DNA of 64,000 nucleotides from Frondihabitans sp. PAMC 28766 (lineage in GTDB: Bacteria > Actinomycetota > Actinomycetes > Actinomycetales > Microbacteriaceae), in contig NZ_CP014513.1 in the NCBI RefSeq assembly GCF_001577365.1, positions 2,418,001 through 2,482,000 on the forward strand, given 5' to 3'. Numbering within the stretch: position 1 is the first letter of the stretch; every line of letters begins with the position of its first letter. The notes beneath the pieces are model-generated. The model did not search any database and was not told where the DNA came from. It worked only from the letters and a program-made list of their open reading frames with translations. A program made the translations under genes and the position numbers. Shown here piece after piece: positions 27,466 to 35,781 of the stretch.

Positions 27466-27870
27466 TCAGTGCGTCATCAGCGAGAGCACGAAGAAGGGGC
27501 CCTCGTTGTCGTGCTGGATCGCGGCGCTGCCGGTGAAGTGCACGAAGTCGCCCGCGCCCGACCCGGGCACGATGTTGCCGAACTGCCCGGAGTCGCTCGG
27601 CGTCTGCATCGCGCCGTGGTGCACGGTGATCGCCCCGCGGCGCCCGTCGTCGAGCGTGCCGACGATCCTCTCGACGGCGACGTAGCCTCGCCCCGTCTCC
27701 TCCTCGCCGCTGGTCAGGAAGACGAGGTCGCTCTGCCCGACGAGCCCCGCCGTGAAGGTCTTGTGCATGGAGAGGCCCTGCACCCAGCCGCCCTCGACCC
27801 CGGGCAGGTCGAACGGAGCCGCCAGGGTCAGCTCGAAGCGGGCGGTGATGGTCTCGACGATCGGCTCCAT
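27466..27870 (-). CDS. DUF3224 family protein
   Basis: 134 residues. Beta-barrel-like repeats end FFVLSLMTH. Landmarks: FTAGLVGQSDLVFLTSG, GRGYVAVERIVGTLDGRRGAI-like text, HHGAMQ, GQFGNIVPGSGAGDF, and GSAAIQHDNEGPFF. These match DUF3224, a family related to allene-oxide-cyclase-barrel-type proteins with no established function. Soluble, no signal peptide. It stands alone, convergent with the aldo/keto reductase at 26365-27369. Confidence 0.88.
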   Translation of the reverse strand: MEPIVETITARFELTLAAPFDLPGVEGGWVQGLSMHKTFTAGLVGQSDLVFLTSGEEETGRGYVAVERIVGTLDDGRRGAITVHHGAMQTPSDSGQFGNIVPGSGAGDFVHFTGSAAIQHDNEGPFFVLSLMTH

Positions 27871-27950
27871 GCGTCCACGCTAGCGCGGGTGTCGGAGGCC
27901 ACTGGCACGATCACCGCATGGCAGGATCCGACACATGACCGCTGAGTCCC

Positions 27951-28637
27951 ATGTCCGCTGAAACCGTCGCCAACCTCATCGAGGCGATCGCCACCCTGAT
28001 CGCGCTCGTCGGTCTCGGGGTGTCGTTCTGGTTCTCGTGGCGCGGGCAGATCCTGCAGCGCCAGCAGGCCCAGGCCGCTGCGGTGTCGGCTGCCGAGTCG
28101 AACAAGCAGGCGCAGGCCGCCGCCCAGCGCGCGGCCGCGTCCGCGGCCCTGACCATCGACCAGCTGACCAGGATCGCCGACGGGGTCGAGTCGCTGTCGC
28201 GGCAGGGCTCTCACGCGGCCCCGGGTGCGCCGGGCGGCACCCCTGCGGCCCCGAGCGTCCGCCCCGAGACCGGTGAGCCCGCTGAGACCGCCGAGCCCGC
28301 TGAGACCGCCGAGCCCTCCGCACCGGCCTGGCGCCTGACCCATGACCACGATGACGTCTACCGCCTCGCCAACACCGGCACGGCCGACGCGCACGACGTG
28401 TCGGTCAGCGGGTCGGCCACGCTCGACGGCCCGCGCCCGGTCGACGGCGGCCGGGATGCGGTCGGTGCGCCGAGCGTGGCCGCGGGCTCCTCGATGACGT
28501 TCGAAGCCCGCATCCTGCCGTCGACCGCCGACAGCGCGATCACGATCGGCTGGGCCGTCGGCCCCGGTTCAGCAGAGCGCACGTCGTGGCGCTACCCGCT
28601 GCCCGCGCCGCTGCCGCCTCCCACCGCGATGCCCTGA
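27951..28637 (+). CDS. hypothetical membrane-anchored coiled-coil protein
   Basis: 228 residues, not recognised as a named family. One N-terminal membrane helix (LIEAIATLIALVGLGVSFWFSW) is followed by a Gln/Ala-rich stretch likely to form a coiled coil (residues ~35-80), a low-complexity linker with tandem AETAEP units, and a C-terminal beta-rich domain (WRLTHDHDDVYRLANTGTADAHDVSV) that resembles an Ig-like or NPCBM-type fold. Similar single-helix anchors with a small beta domain occur in many actinobacteria without known function. The start at 27951 is the most conservative choice. Confidence 0.65.
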   Translation: MSAETVANLIEAIATLIALVGLGVSFWFSWRGQILQRQQAQAAAVSAAESNKQAQAAAQRAAASAALTIDQLTRIADGVESLSRQGSHAAPGAPGGTPAAPSVRPETGEPAETAEPAETAEPSAPAWRLTHDHDDVYRLANTGTADAHDVSVSGSATLDGPRPVDGGRDAVGAPSVAAGSSMTFEARILPSTADSAITIGWAVGPGSAERTSWRYPLPAPLPPPTAMP

Positions 28638-28647
28638 AACGACCGCA

Positions 28648-28709
28648 GCCCCTCCTTTCCCGCCTGATCGCCCCGACAAGACGGGGGAGATCAGCCGAGA
28701 GGGAGGGGC
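28648..28709. terminator. convergent-junction hairpin, GCCCCTCC family
   Basis: Outer arms GCCCCTCC (28648-28655) and GGAGGGGC (28702-28709), with an inner CTGATC/GATCAG pair (28664-28669, 28688-28693). Similar in arm sequence and layout to the hairpin at 19173-19234. Confidence 0.7.
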
Positions 28710-28725
28710 CGGCAGCTGGGGCGGG

Positions 28726-29619
28726 TTACGCGGCCGGGGCCTGCGTCGCCGCCTCGAGACGAGCGAACTCGTCGGGGCTCAGCTTGATCGACGCGGCCGT
28801 CGCCGAGTCCATGATCGACTGCGGTCGCGACGCCCCGGGGATGGGGACGACGACCGACGATTTCGCAAGCTCCCACGCGAGGCAGACCACCTGTGGCGAG
28901 AGCCGACGAGCGTTCGCGATCTCGGCGAAGACGGCGTGGTTCTTGCCGAGGTCTCCTGCGTTCGAGATGCCGCCGAGCGGGCTCCACGGCAGGAAGGCGA
29001 TGCTCTGGTCGTCGCAGAACTCGAGCTCGGCCGTCGATGACAGGAATGCCGGCGAGAACTGGTTCTGCACGCTCACCAGGCGGTCGTCGAGGATGTCGTT
29101 CGCCTCGGTGATCTGCGCGATCGAGGCGTTCGAGATCCCGGCCATGCGGATCACGCCCTCGTCGAGCAGCTCTTTGACGGCGCCGATCGAGTCGGCGTAG
29201 GGAACGCGGGGGTCGGGGCGGTGGAACTGGTAGAGCCCGATGGCCTCGACACCGAGGCGCTTCGCCGACGCACGAGCCGCCTCCTTGAGGTGCGAGGGCG
29301 AGCCGTCCTGGTCCCAGCCGTCCGGTGCCTGAGCGTGGGCGCGCGTGTGCCCGCCCTTGGTCGCGACCAGCACCTCGTCGGTGTTGCCGTGCCACTCGCG
29401 CAGGGCCTTCGCGATGAGGATCTCGTTGTGGCCCTCGTCGTCGGGCTTGCCCGCCTGGCTGTAGGCGTCGGCAGTGTCGATGAAGGTGATGCCGGCCTCG
29501 AGGGCGGCGTGGATGGTGGCGATCGAGCGCTTCTCGTCGGGCCGTCCTTCGAGTGACATGGGCATGGCGCCCAGGCCGATCGCCGAGACGGTGACGTCGC
29601 CGATTGTTCGTGTCTTCAT
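28726..29619 (-). CDS. aldo/keto reductase
   Basis: 297 residues, starting MKTRTIGDVTVSAIGLGAMPMS. Asp and Tyr of the tetrad are in FIDTADAYSQAG, Lys in VATKGGHTR, His in GLYQFHRPDP. The loop and the late motif VVPIPGASRPQSIMDSA are typical of plant-auxin-induced-protein-like/YajO AKRs. It lies 47 bp downstream of another AKR on the same strand and is probably in the same operon, so the LacI-type operator at 30665 may control both. Substrate unknown. Confidence 0.9.
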   Translation of the reverse strand: MKTRTIGDVTVSAIGLGAMPMSLEGRPDEKRSIATIHAALEAGITFIDTADAYSQAGKPDDEGHNEILIAKALREWHGNTDEVLVATKGGHTRAHAQAPDGWDQDGSPSHLKEAARASAKRLGVEAIGLYQFHRPDPRVPYADSIGAVKELLDEGVIRMAGISNASIAQITEANDILDDRLVSVQNQFSPAFLSSTAELEFCDDQSIAFLPWSPLGGISNAGDLGKNHAVFAEIANARRLSPQVVCLAWELAKSSVVVPIPGASRPQSIMDSATAASIKLSPDEFARLEAATQAPAA

Positions 29620-29666
29620 GGGGGTCCTGTTCTAGAAGAGGGCGCGCGGCGTCACGGCCATCGTGC

Positions 29667-30638
29667 TCACCACGCGTAGTCCTCGGGAGCCGGCTTGTGG
29701 CCGGGGAAGATCGCGTCGAGCTTAGCGAGGGCGTCGGCGTCGAGCGTGACGTCGACGGCGGCCACGGCGGAGTCGAACTGCGCCATGGTGCGGGGCCCGG
29801 TGATGGGGCCGGTGACACCCGGCTGGTGGAGGAGCCACGCGAGTGCGACTTCGCCGGGAGCGTGGCCGATCTCTTTCGCGAGGTTCTCGAACGCCTCGAG
29901 CTGCTCGCGGTGATCCTTCACGTACTCGGCCGAACGGCCCTCGAGGCGGCGCTTGCCCTCCTGCTCCTTGCCGATGATGCCGCCGAGCAGGCCACCGTTG
30001 AGCGGCGACCACGGGATGACGCCGAGACCGTATTTCTGCGCCGCCGGCAGCACCTCGAGCTCGATCTCGCGCTTGATGAGGTTGTAGATCGACTGCTCGG
30101 AGACGAGGCCCAGGAAGTGGCGCGCTTTTGCGGCCTCCTGCGCCTCGGCGATGTGCCAGCCGGCGAAATTCGACGAGCCGACGTAGAGGATCTTGCCCTG
30201 CGTGACGGCGACCTCGATGGCACCCCAGATCTCGTCCCACGGGGTGGCGCGGTCGATGTGGTGGAACTGGATGAGGTCGATGTGGTCGGTCTGCAGCCGC
30301 TCGAGGCTCGCGTCGATCGCGTGGCGGATGTTGTAGGCCGAGAGCTTGCCCGAGTTCGGCCACTCGCCCATGTCGCCGTACAGCTTCGTGGCGAGCACCG
30401 TCTTCTCGCGGCGGTCGCCGCCCTTGGCGAACCAGCGACCGATGATCGACTCGGTGGTGCCATAGGCGATCGCCCGGCCGTAGACGTTCGCAGTGTCGAA
30501 GAAGTTGACGCCCGATTCGTGGGCCTTGTCCATGATGGCGTGCGAGTCGTCCTCGCTGGTTTCGGGGCCGAAGTTCATCGTGCCGAGAATGGCGCGCGAT
30601 ACGGACAACCCTGTGCGTCCCAAGTGTGTATATTCCAT
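29667..30638 (-). CDS. aldo/keto reductase
   Basis: 323 residues from ATG 30638 (GGCAGGAAG upstream); the longer frame to 30773 crosses the operator and is rejected. It begins MEYTHLGRTGLSVSRAILGTMNFG. Asp and Tyr are in FFDTANVYGRAIAYGTTE, Lys in LATKLYGDMGEWPN, His in LIQFHHIDR. NADPH-dependent carbonyl reductase of the YajO-like group. The identical 12-bp palindrome found before the AKR at 26365 lies 27 bp upstream of this start (30665-30676). Confidence 0.9.
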   Translation of the reverse strand: MEYTHLGRTGLSVSRAILGTMNFGPETSEDDSHAIMDKAHESGVNFFDTANVYGRAIAYGTTESIIGRWFAKGGDRREKTVLATKLYGDMGEWPNSGKLSAYNIRHAIDASLERLQTDHIDLIQFHHIDRATPWDEIWGAIEVAVTQGKILYVGSSNFAGWHIAEAQEAAKARHFLGLVSEQSIYNLIKREIELEVLPAAQKYGLGVIPWSPLNGGLLGGIIGKEQEGKRRLEGRSAEYVKDHREQLEAFENLAKEIGHAPGEVALAWLLHQPGVTGPITGPRTMAQFDSAVAAVDVTLDADALAKLDAIFPGHKPAPEDYAW

Positions 30639-30664
30639 GACTTCCTGCCTAGCCCCTTCCTGGG

Positions 30665-30676
30665 GTGAGCGCTCAC
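30665..30676. promoter_or_regulatory. LacI-type operator GTGAGCGCTCAC (copy 2)
   Basis: Identical to 26289-26300. It lies 27 bp before the minus-strand aldo/keto reductase start, between it and the divergent PGPGW-motif gene at 30772. Confidence 0.65.
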
Positions 30677-30771
30677 CTGAGGGTCGATCCGTGTCCGGTA
30701 CACGGTCCGCGCTCAGGAGGTTGGCACCCGGCTCCGTGTCGTCGTGGATGCAGCGTGCGTAGGCTCGACGC

Positions 30772-31152
30772 ATGTCGGAGACGCAGGATGCCGGGGCGGG
30801 CGATCACTCCGTTCTGCACCATCGCCTGCGCAACACGAAGTTCGCCAAGCGAGCGCGCCTCTTCCGCGCCCGGCTGAATCTCTACCCTCGGCTACGCACG
30901 GCCTACAAGATCGTGTTGGGGGTGGTCGGCATCGCGGTCGTGATCGCGGGCATCATCCTGATTCCGCTGCCCGGCCCCGGCTGGCTCGTGGTGTTCATCG
31001 GGCTGGCGATCCTCGGCACCGAGTTCCCGGCCGCCCACCGGTTCAACATGTGGGTGCAAGGGAAGTTCCGGGCCGTCGTCGCGTGGTTCCAGCGTCGGCG
31101 CCAGCGTCGGGCTGCCGCCCGGGCGCAGCGGTCCGCTTCCGCCCCGCGCTAG
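30772..31152 (+). CDS. TIGR02611 family (PGPGW-motif) membrane protein
   Basis: 126 residues. Two closely spaced hydrophobic segments (IVLGVVGIAVVIAGIILIPL and WLVVFIGLAILGTEF) are joined by the diagnostic LPGPGW. Basic ends flank them (RRRQRRAAARAQR at the C-terminus). Small actinobacterial family of unknown function. ATG 30772 lies six bases after TAGGCT (30760-30765), a strong leaderless candidate. Confidence 0.88.
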   Translation: MSETQDAGAGDHSVLHHRLRNTKFAKRARLFRARLNLYPRLRTAYKIVLGVVGIAVVIAGIILIPLPGPGWLVVFIGLAILGTEFPAAHRFNMWVQGKFRAVVAWFQRRRQRRAAARAQRSASAPR

Positions 31153-31162
31153 GAGCGCCTGG

Positions 31163-31717
31163 CTAGACGTCGGCCGCCGACTCGTTGCCCCAGCTGGAGA
31201 TCTCGCGGGGCACGGCGAGGTCGTGGCCGCCCGCGGGTGCCAGCACCTCGACCGCGCGCACGCGCGGTGACACCAGACCGTCGGTCGACACCATCCACGA
31301 GCCGACCAGGATACTGTCGTCGACAGCAGAGTGGACGGCCACGCCTGCCACGTCGAACTCGCCGTACGCCTCCTCGGCGAACGACACGCGCACCAGGGCC
31401 CCGTGGGCCACGGCCTCGCTCACGGCCGGCGGCTCGGCAGGCAGATCGGCTTCCGCCTCTGAACGCTCGGCCGAGTGGAAGGTGCGGAGCAGCTGCAGCG
31501 CCTTCGCCGGCTTCTTGTTCGAGTCGAGCGGGTGGCTGCCGAGAGTGAAAGCCCCGAGGATCGCCGATTGCACCGCCTTGCCGCGGACCGCGAACACGCC
31601 GTAGCGCTCGGTCGTGAACGTCGCCACGACCGCGTCGTCGGCTTCGAGGTCCGCGAGAAAGGCGGTCAGCGCCTTGACGTTGCGCTTGGCCGGGGAGTGA
31701 GATCGTCGTCAGTCACG
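31163..31717 (-). CDS. hypothetical protein, start region frameshifted
   Basis: The in-frame part (MATFTTERYGVFAVRGKAVQSAI onward, start 31627) has no ribosome-binding site, and the same frame stays open upstream through ALTAFLADLEADDAVVATF without a start codon. GTG 31717 begins VTDDDLTP in another frame. Adding one base to the CCCC/GGGG run at 31693-31696 fuses both into a protein of about 185 residues beginning VTDDDLTPPAKRNVKALTAF. I therefore place the gene start at 31717 with a probable base-calling error. The family is not recognised; two similar halves (ERYGVFAVRGKAVQSAILG and EAYGEFDVAGVAVHSAVDD) suggest an internal duplication. Confidence 0.6.
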
Positions 31718-31791
31718 CTCCGAGCGTAACGAACGGAACGGGCGCAGGATCCTGAGCAGTCACGATCCTGCGCTCGTCATCGGGGCCGCGA

Positions 31792-32937
31792 TCAGTGAGG
31801 CGCCTGATAGAGCACCGGCTCCGGCAGCCCCTTCTCGGCGCGGATCGACCGCGAGAGCCTCTCGATCGCCTTGAGCGCGTCGACCACCGATTCGGGCGTG
31901 ACCTCGAACGGCATGCTGTGGATGGTGTCGCTCGGCAGGCACGCGGCCTCGGCGACGGCCTTCAGCTCGTCCTCGTCGTCGACGGTCAGGCCGATCTCGG
32001 TGAGCGTGTTGGGCAGGCCCACGCGGGTGGTGAACTCGACGAAGTCCTCGATCTCCTCGCGCGGCGCCCCTTCGAGCACGAGCTGCGCGATCGACCCGAT
32101 GTTGACCTTCTGGCCGTGGGCGAGGCCGTGGGCCTGGGGTGCGGCGGTCAGACCGTTGTGGATCGCGTGGGCCGCAGCGAGGCCGCCCGACTCGAAACCC
32201 AGGCCCGAGAGGAGGGTGTTCGCCTCGACGATGTTCTCGAGAGCCGGGGTGACGAGGTTGTCACGGACGGCATCGAGAGCCGAGAAGGCGTTCTCGTGGA
32301 TGATGTCCCACGACAGCTTCGCCAGCGCGGTGCCCGTCTGTGTGGGCTGCCCGCCGGCCATGGTGAGCGAGTTCGAGCGCGAGGTTGCGCGGGCCTCCAG
32401 CCAGGTGGCGAGGGCGTCGCCGATGCCGGCCACGAGGAATGCGACCGGTGCATTGGCGACGAGCTGCGTGTCGATCAGCACCAGGTCGGGGTTGTGGGGG
32501 AAGAAGCGGTACTCGATGAACTCGCCCTCCTCCGTGTAGATCACGGCAAGGGCTGACGTCGGAGCATCGGTCGAGGCGACCGTCGGCACGCTGACCCACC
32601 GGATCCCCGCCAGGTGGCCCGCCGACTTCGCGGCGTCGATCGCGCTGCCGCCACCGAGGCCGATGATCACGTCGACGCCGTCGGCCTGGATCTTCTCGAC
32701 GAGCGAGTCGACGGCGGCGGGGGTGGCGAACCGGCCGAAGCCGACGCGTTCGAACGAGATGCCGTTGTCGCCGAAGTCGGTGGTGATCTGGTCGCCGACC
32801 ACGCCCCAGACGAAGTCGTCGGCGACGAGGAGGGCGGTGGTGCCGATCTGCTTGACGTAACCGCCGAGGTGCGTCATTGCGCCTTTGCCCTGCACGTAGC
32901 GGCCGGGGCTGATCACTGTTCTGATGGGTGTACTCAT
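31792..32937 (-). CDS. gldA: glycerol dehydrogenase
   Basis: 381 residues, the usual length of iron/zinc-type glycerol dehydrogenases. The NAD motif GLGGGSAIDAAKSAG lies around residue 93. PTVASTDAPTSALAVIYTEEGEF and the metal ligands (Asp in GIGDALATWLEA, His in AAAHAIHNGL and AHGLAHGQKV) match GldA. It oxidises glycerol to dihydroxyacetone with NAD. ATG 32937 and GTG 32940 both fit. No dihydroxyacetone kinase is adjacent. It is divergent from the DnaJ-domain gene. Confidence 0.94.
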   Translation of the reverse strand: MSTPIRTVISPGRYVQGKGAMTHLGGYVKQIGTTALLVADDFVWGVVGDQITTDFGDNGISFERVGFGRFATPAAVDSLVEKIQADGVDVIIGLGGGSAIDAAKSAGHLAGIRWVSVPTVASTDAPTSALAVIYTEEGEFIEYRFFPHNPDLVLIDTQLVANAPVAFLVAGIGDALATWLEARATSRSNSLTMAGGQPTQTGTALAKLSWDIIHENAFSALDAVRDNLVTPALENIVEANTLLSGLGFESGGLAAAHAIHNGLTAAPQAHGLAHGQKVNIGSIAQLVLEGAPREEIEDFVEFTTRVGLPNTLTEIGLTVDDEDELKAVAEAACLPSDTIHSMPFEVTPESVVDALKAIERLSRSIRAEKGLPEPVLYQAPH

Positions 32938-33053
32938 CACCCGACTGTATTCGCGTGCATGGAATGTCGAGGAGGTGCTTCTCGGATGTCGAGAGACTTC
33001 ATCGGAATGCCCCCACCTCTTTCCAGCAGGCTGCCGCTATTCTCGCGGGACAC

Positions 33054-34004
33054 ATGTCCGACAGCCCTCTTGCCGCCACCCCCTACGAGATCCTCGGGGT
33101 CAGCGCCACCGCCAGCCACGACGAGCTCCGCCGTGCCTACCGGCGACTCGCGCGCGAGACCCACCCCGACCTCGGCGGCACCCCCGAGCGGTTCCGTCAG
33201 GTACAGCTCGCCTGGGAGCGCATCGGCACCCCTGCAGACCGCTCCCGCTATGACGGCGGGGCGCGCTCGCAGGCCTCAGGATCCAGCGCCTCCGGCTCCG
33301 CAGACCGCGCGGCGTCAGGCCACGCCTGGGCTCCGACCCCGCCGAGAGCCCGCCCCGAGTCGAAGCCGCGCGCCCGCGCCTACGGCCACCCCGGTGGTCA
33401 AGAGCGCGTGCTGTTCCTCGACCTGATCCGCGAGTGGGTCGGCCGGGGCGAGGAGGTCGACGACCTCTACGAGCCGAGCCTCGTGCGGTCGGCGCCACCG
33501 GAGATCCGTCGGATCCTGGCCAAGGCCGTCGCCGAGGAGTCGACCGTGAAGATCGTGTCGGAGCTCGGCATCGCCTACACGATCTGGAGCAACGTCGCCT
33601 CGGGCCGCGAACCCGAGCTCGACCACATCGTGCTCGGCCCGGCCGGCCTCTACGCGATCAACTCCGAAGACTGGGGTGCGCCCGTCCGCCTCGTGAAGGG
33701 CGAGGTGGTCGGGGAGGGACTTCGCGACGGCGAGCAGCCGGCGCGCACTCTCGCGCGGAGCGCCCGCGCCTTCCAGAAGATCAGCCGCGTGCCGTTCACC
33801 GCCGAGCTCATGGTCGTGCCCGACGACGCCCTCGACGAGGCCGTGGTGCCGATCGGCCGGGGGCACCGCAACTCCGCGTTCGTCGTGCGGCGCTCCGTGC
33901 TCGCGCACGTGCTGCGCGGCGGCCTCAACGGGGGAGGGCAGACGGCGTCGGTCGACGTCTTCGAGATCCGCGCCCGAATCCAGCAGACCGCCTCATTCGT
34001 CTGA
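33054..34004 (+). CDS. J-domain protein with NERD-like C-terminal domain
   Basis: 316 residues from ATG 33054. A complete J domain occupies residues ~8-65 (TPYEILGVSATASHDELRRAYRRLARETHPDLGG), with the HPD motif needed to stimulate Hsp70 ATPase. A Ser/Pro-rich linker follows, then a domain with IVSELGIAYTIWSNVASGREPELDHIVLGPAGLYAINSEDW, reminiscent of NERD nuclease-related domains (xxDHVVVGPxGVFxIxSKxW). No Gly/Phe region or zinc finger, so it is a specialised class C J protein. Its Hsp70 partner and any nuclease activity are unknown. Confidence 0.85.
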   Translation: MSDSPLAATPYEILGVSATASHDELRRAYRRLARETHPDLGGTPERFRQVQLAWERIGTPADRSRYDGGARSQASGSSASGSADRAASGHAWAPTPPRARPESKPRARAYGHPGGQERVLFLDLIREWVGRGEEVDDLYEPSLVRSAPPEIRRILAKAVAEESTVKIVSELGIAYTIWSNVASGREPELDHIVLGPAGLYAINSEDWGAPVRLVKGEVVGEGLRDGEQPARTLARSARAFQKISRVPFTAELMVVPDDALDEAVVPIGRGHRNSAFVVRRSVLAHVLRGGLNGGGQTASVDVFEIRARIQQTASFV

Positions 34005-34012
34005 GCGACGCG

Positions 34013-34729
34013 TTACGTCGTGAGGTAAGCGACAGGGCTGCCGCCGGGTAGCGCGGCAGCCGGCGCGAAGGCGACCTCGACGCCGGTCTGCAGAGCGGCT
34101 CGCACCAGCGCCGACGCGGTGGCAGCGGCCGTGACGACGGGTGTCGCATCCCGAGGCTCGGCGTTCGTGCCGCTGAGCGCCACCCAGGGCGCCCCCGCAA
34201 GGCACGAGAGCGACTGCTCGCCGAAGCCGTCGGGGTCGAGCACCAGCGTCGACATTCGGCCCGTGCGCAGAGCGGCGACCGCGGCCTGCACTCCGCTCTC
34301 AGCGAAGGGCCGATCGTCGCGCGGCGCCACGTCGCCACGGCCGGGAGTCACCGCGAGGTGCTGCAGCACCGGTACGACGTCGGCGACGAAGCCGGTGCCC
34401 TGCCGCTCGCGACCGTGGCGCGCCCCGGGCAGCACCTCGTCCAGCACGACAACGCCGTGCCGAGCCAGCAGGTACACGTTGATGCGCCCGACGGCGTCGA
34501 GGGGCCGAGCCAGCGCGTCGTCGATGGCCAGCACGTCGGCCTCGGGTGCGCCCACGGCCCACAGGCTCGATCGCAGCTTCTCGCGTCGGTCGTCGAGCCA
34601 GTGGTCGGACTTCGCCCGGTCACCCTGCACGGTCAGATAGACCCAGGTGCACAGTTCACCGCCGACCGTCGCCGACGCCAACGCGTGCTGGAGGGCGGGC
34701 GGGGCTGCGACGACGTCGTCGAGGATCAT
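34013..34729 (-). CDS. baeRF2/Rv2629-like protein
   Basis: 238 residues from ATG 34729. WLDDRREKLRSSLWAVGAPEADVLAIDDAL near residue 45 and NVYLLARHGVVVLDEVLPG with the later VVPVLQHLAVTPGRGDVAPRDDRPFAESGVQAAVAALRTGRMSTLVLD resemble the bacterial archaeo-eukaryotic release-factor-like (baeRF family 2, Rv2629) proteins. These are linked to ribosome rescue or hibernation, but direct function is unproven. The protein is shorter than Rv2629, so the match is partial. It is convergent with the J-domain gene (8-bp gap). Confidence 0.6.
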   Translation of the reverse strand: MILDDVVAAPPALQHALASATVGGELCTWVYLTVQGDRAKSDHWLDDRREKLRSSLWAVGAPEADVLAIDDALARPLDAVGRINVYLLARHGVVVLDEVLPGARHGRERQGTGFVADVVPVLQHLAVTPGRGDVAPRDDRPFAESGVQAAVAALRTGRMSTLVLDPDGFGEQSLSCLAGAPWVALSGTNAEPRDATPVVTAAATASALVRAALQTGVEVAFAPAAALPGGSPVAYLTT

Positions 34730-34815
34730 GGTGGTTCCCGTTTCAGCAGAAAGGAGGGCTCGCACATGTAAGCACCGGTGAGAGGATGGCGCAACACCGA
34801 TCCAAGGAGACCGAA

Positions 34816-35196
34816 ATGCTCACCACCGGCCACGCGTTCAGCGGGTTCAGCGTTCGAGACGTCGAGGCGTCGAAGGAGTTCTACGAGGGGGTGCTCGGGC
34901 TGCACGCCGAAGTCAACGCCATGGGAATCCTCGACGTGGCCCTGCCGGGCGGCAGCCACGTGATCCTCTACCCCAAGGACGACCACGTGCCCGCGGCGTT
35001 CACGGTGCTCAACCTCGAGGTCGACGACATCGACGTCGCGGTCGGCGAGCTGGCGGAAAACGGCGTCTCGCTCGAGAACTACGGCGGCTACGCCGACGAG
35101 AAGGGCGTGATGCGCGGCAAGGCGAAGGGGATGGGGCCCGACATCGCGTGGTTCCTCGACCCGTCGGGCAACATCCTGTCGGTGCTGTCCAGCTGA
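34816..35196 (+). CDS. VOC family protein (glyoxalase/bleomycin-resistance fold)
   Basis: 126 residues, one VOC module pair: FSVRDVEASKEFYEGVLGLHAEVN opens it and MGPDIAWFLDPSGNILSVLSS closes it. The usual metal positions are only partly kept. AAGGAGA precedes ATG 34816. Enzymatic specificity (glyoxalase, dioxygenase or sequestering protein) cannot be told. Confidence 0.9.
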   Translation: MLTTGHAFSGFSVRDVEASKEFYEGVLGLHAEVNAMGILDVALPGGSHVILYPKDDHVPAAFTVLNLEVDDIDVAVGELAENGVSLENYGGYADEKGVMRGKAKGMGPDIAWFLDPSGNILSVLSS

Positions 35197-35268
35197 CTCG
35201 GGCGGCCCGGCACACTCGGGCTGTCGAGCTTAATCCTGCTCACCGCGCAGTTCGTTACTCTTGTCGGC

Positions 35269-35694
35269 GTGAGCGACGACCGGCAGAGCGACGACGGGCA
35301 GAGCGAAGAGCGAGCGACCGCGCCGGTGACCTCGATGTCGCTGCGCGCCGAGCGGCTTCGCCTGAGGATGGCGAAGGCGGCGGGGGCGAAGGTCGATGCG
35401 TCGCATCCTGGTCTCTCGAAGGCTCCGGTGGCCCGCGACCCCGAGCTCACCAACCGCTATGCCGTCTGGGCCCTCGTCGCCGGCATCGTGGCGCTGTTTC
35501 TCAGCACGTTCTACATCGCGAGCGTCGCGGCGTTCGTGCTGTGCTTCTTCGCGTGGCGGCGCGCGGGCGAGCTGCGGCAGCGTGGCAAGCAGCCGTGGGG
35601 TCGGCGGCGCACCATCTGGGCCTTCTGGTTCGCGGTCTTCGGCGTCGCGCAGTACAGCTACGGGCTGTTCATCGTGCCGCTCTTCCACCGCTGA
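35269..35694 (+). CDS. DUF4190-like small membrane protein
   Basis: 141 residues. The N-terminal 55 residues are charged and cytoplasmic; two helices follow (YAVWALVAGIVALFLSTFYIASVAAFVLCFFAW; IWAFWFAVFGVAQYSYGLFIVPLF). GTG 35269 lies seven bases after TACTCT (35256-35261) with no ribosome-binding site, consistent with a leaderless mRNA. Function unknown. Confidence 0.75.
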   Translation: MSDDRQSDDGQSEERATAPVTSMSLRAERLRLRMAKAAGAKVDASHPGLSKAPVARDPELTNRYAVWALVAGIVALFLSTFYIASVAAFVLCFFAWRRAGELRQRGKQPWGRRRTIWAFWFAVFGVAQYSYGLFIVPLFHR

Positions 35695-35781
35695 CCTGGT
35701 CGTCGCCGCGACGCCCTCGCGTTCGCTCGACTCCGGCGACACACGTCGTTCGCGACGCCTCGAACGTGGCAAGCTCGACAC

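Noticed and set aside
28641..28720. Riboswitch before the aldo/keto reductase at 28726
   Set aside because: The structure lies at the 3' end of both flanking genes, not in a leader.
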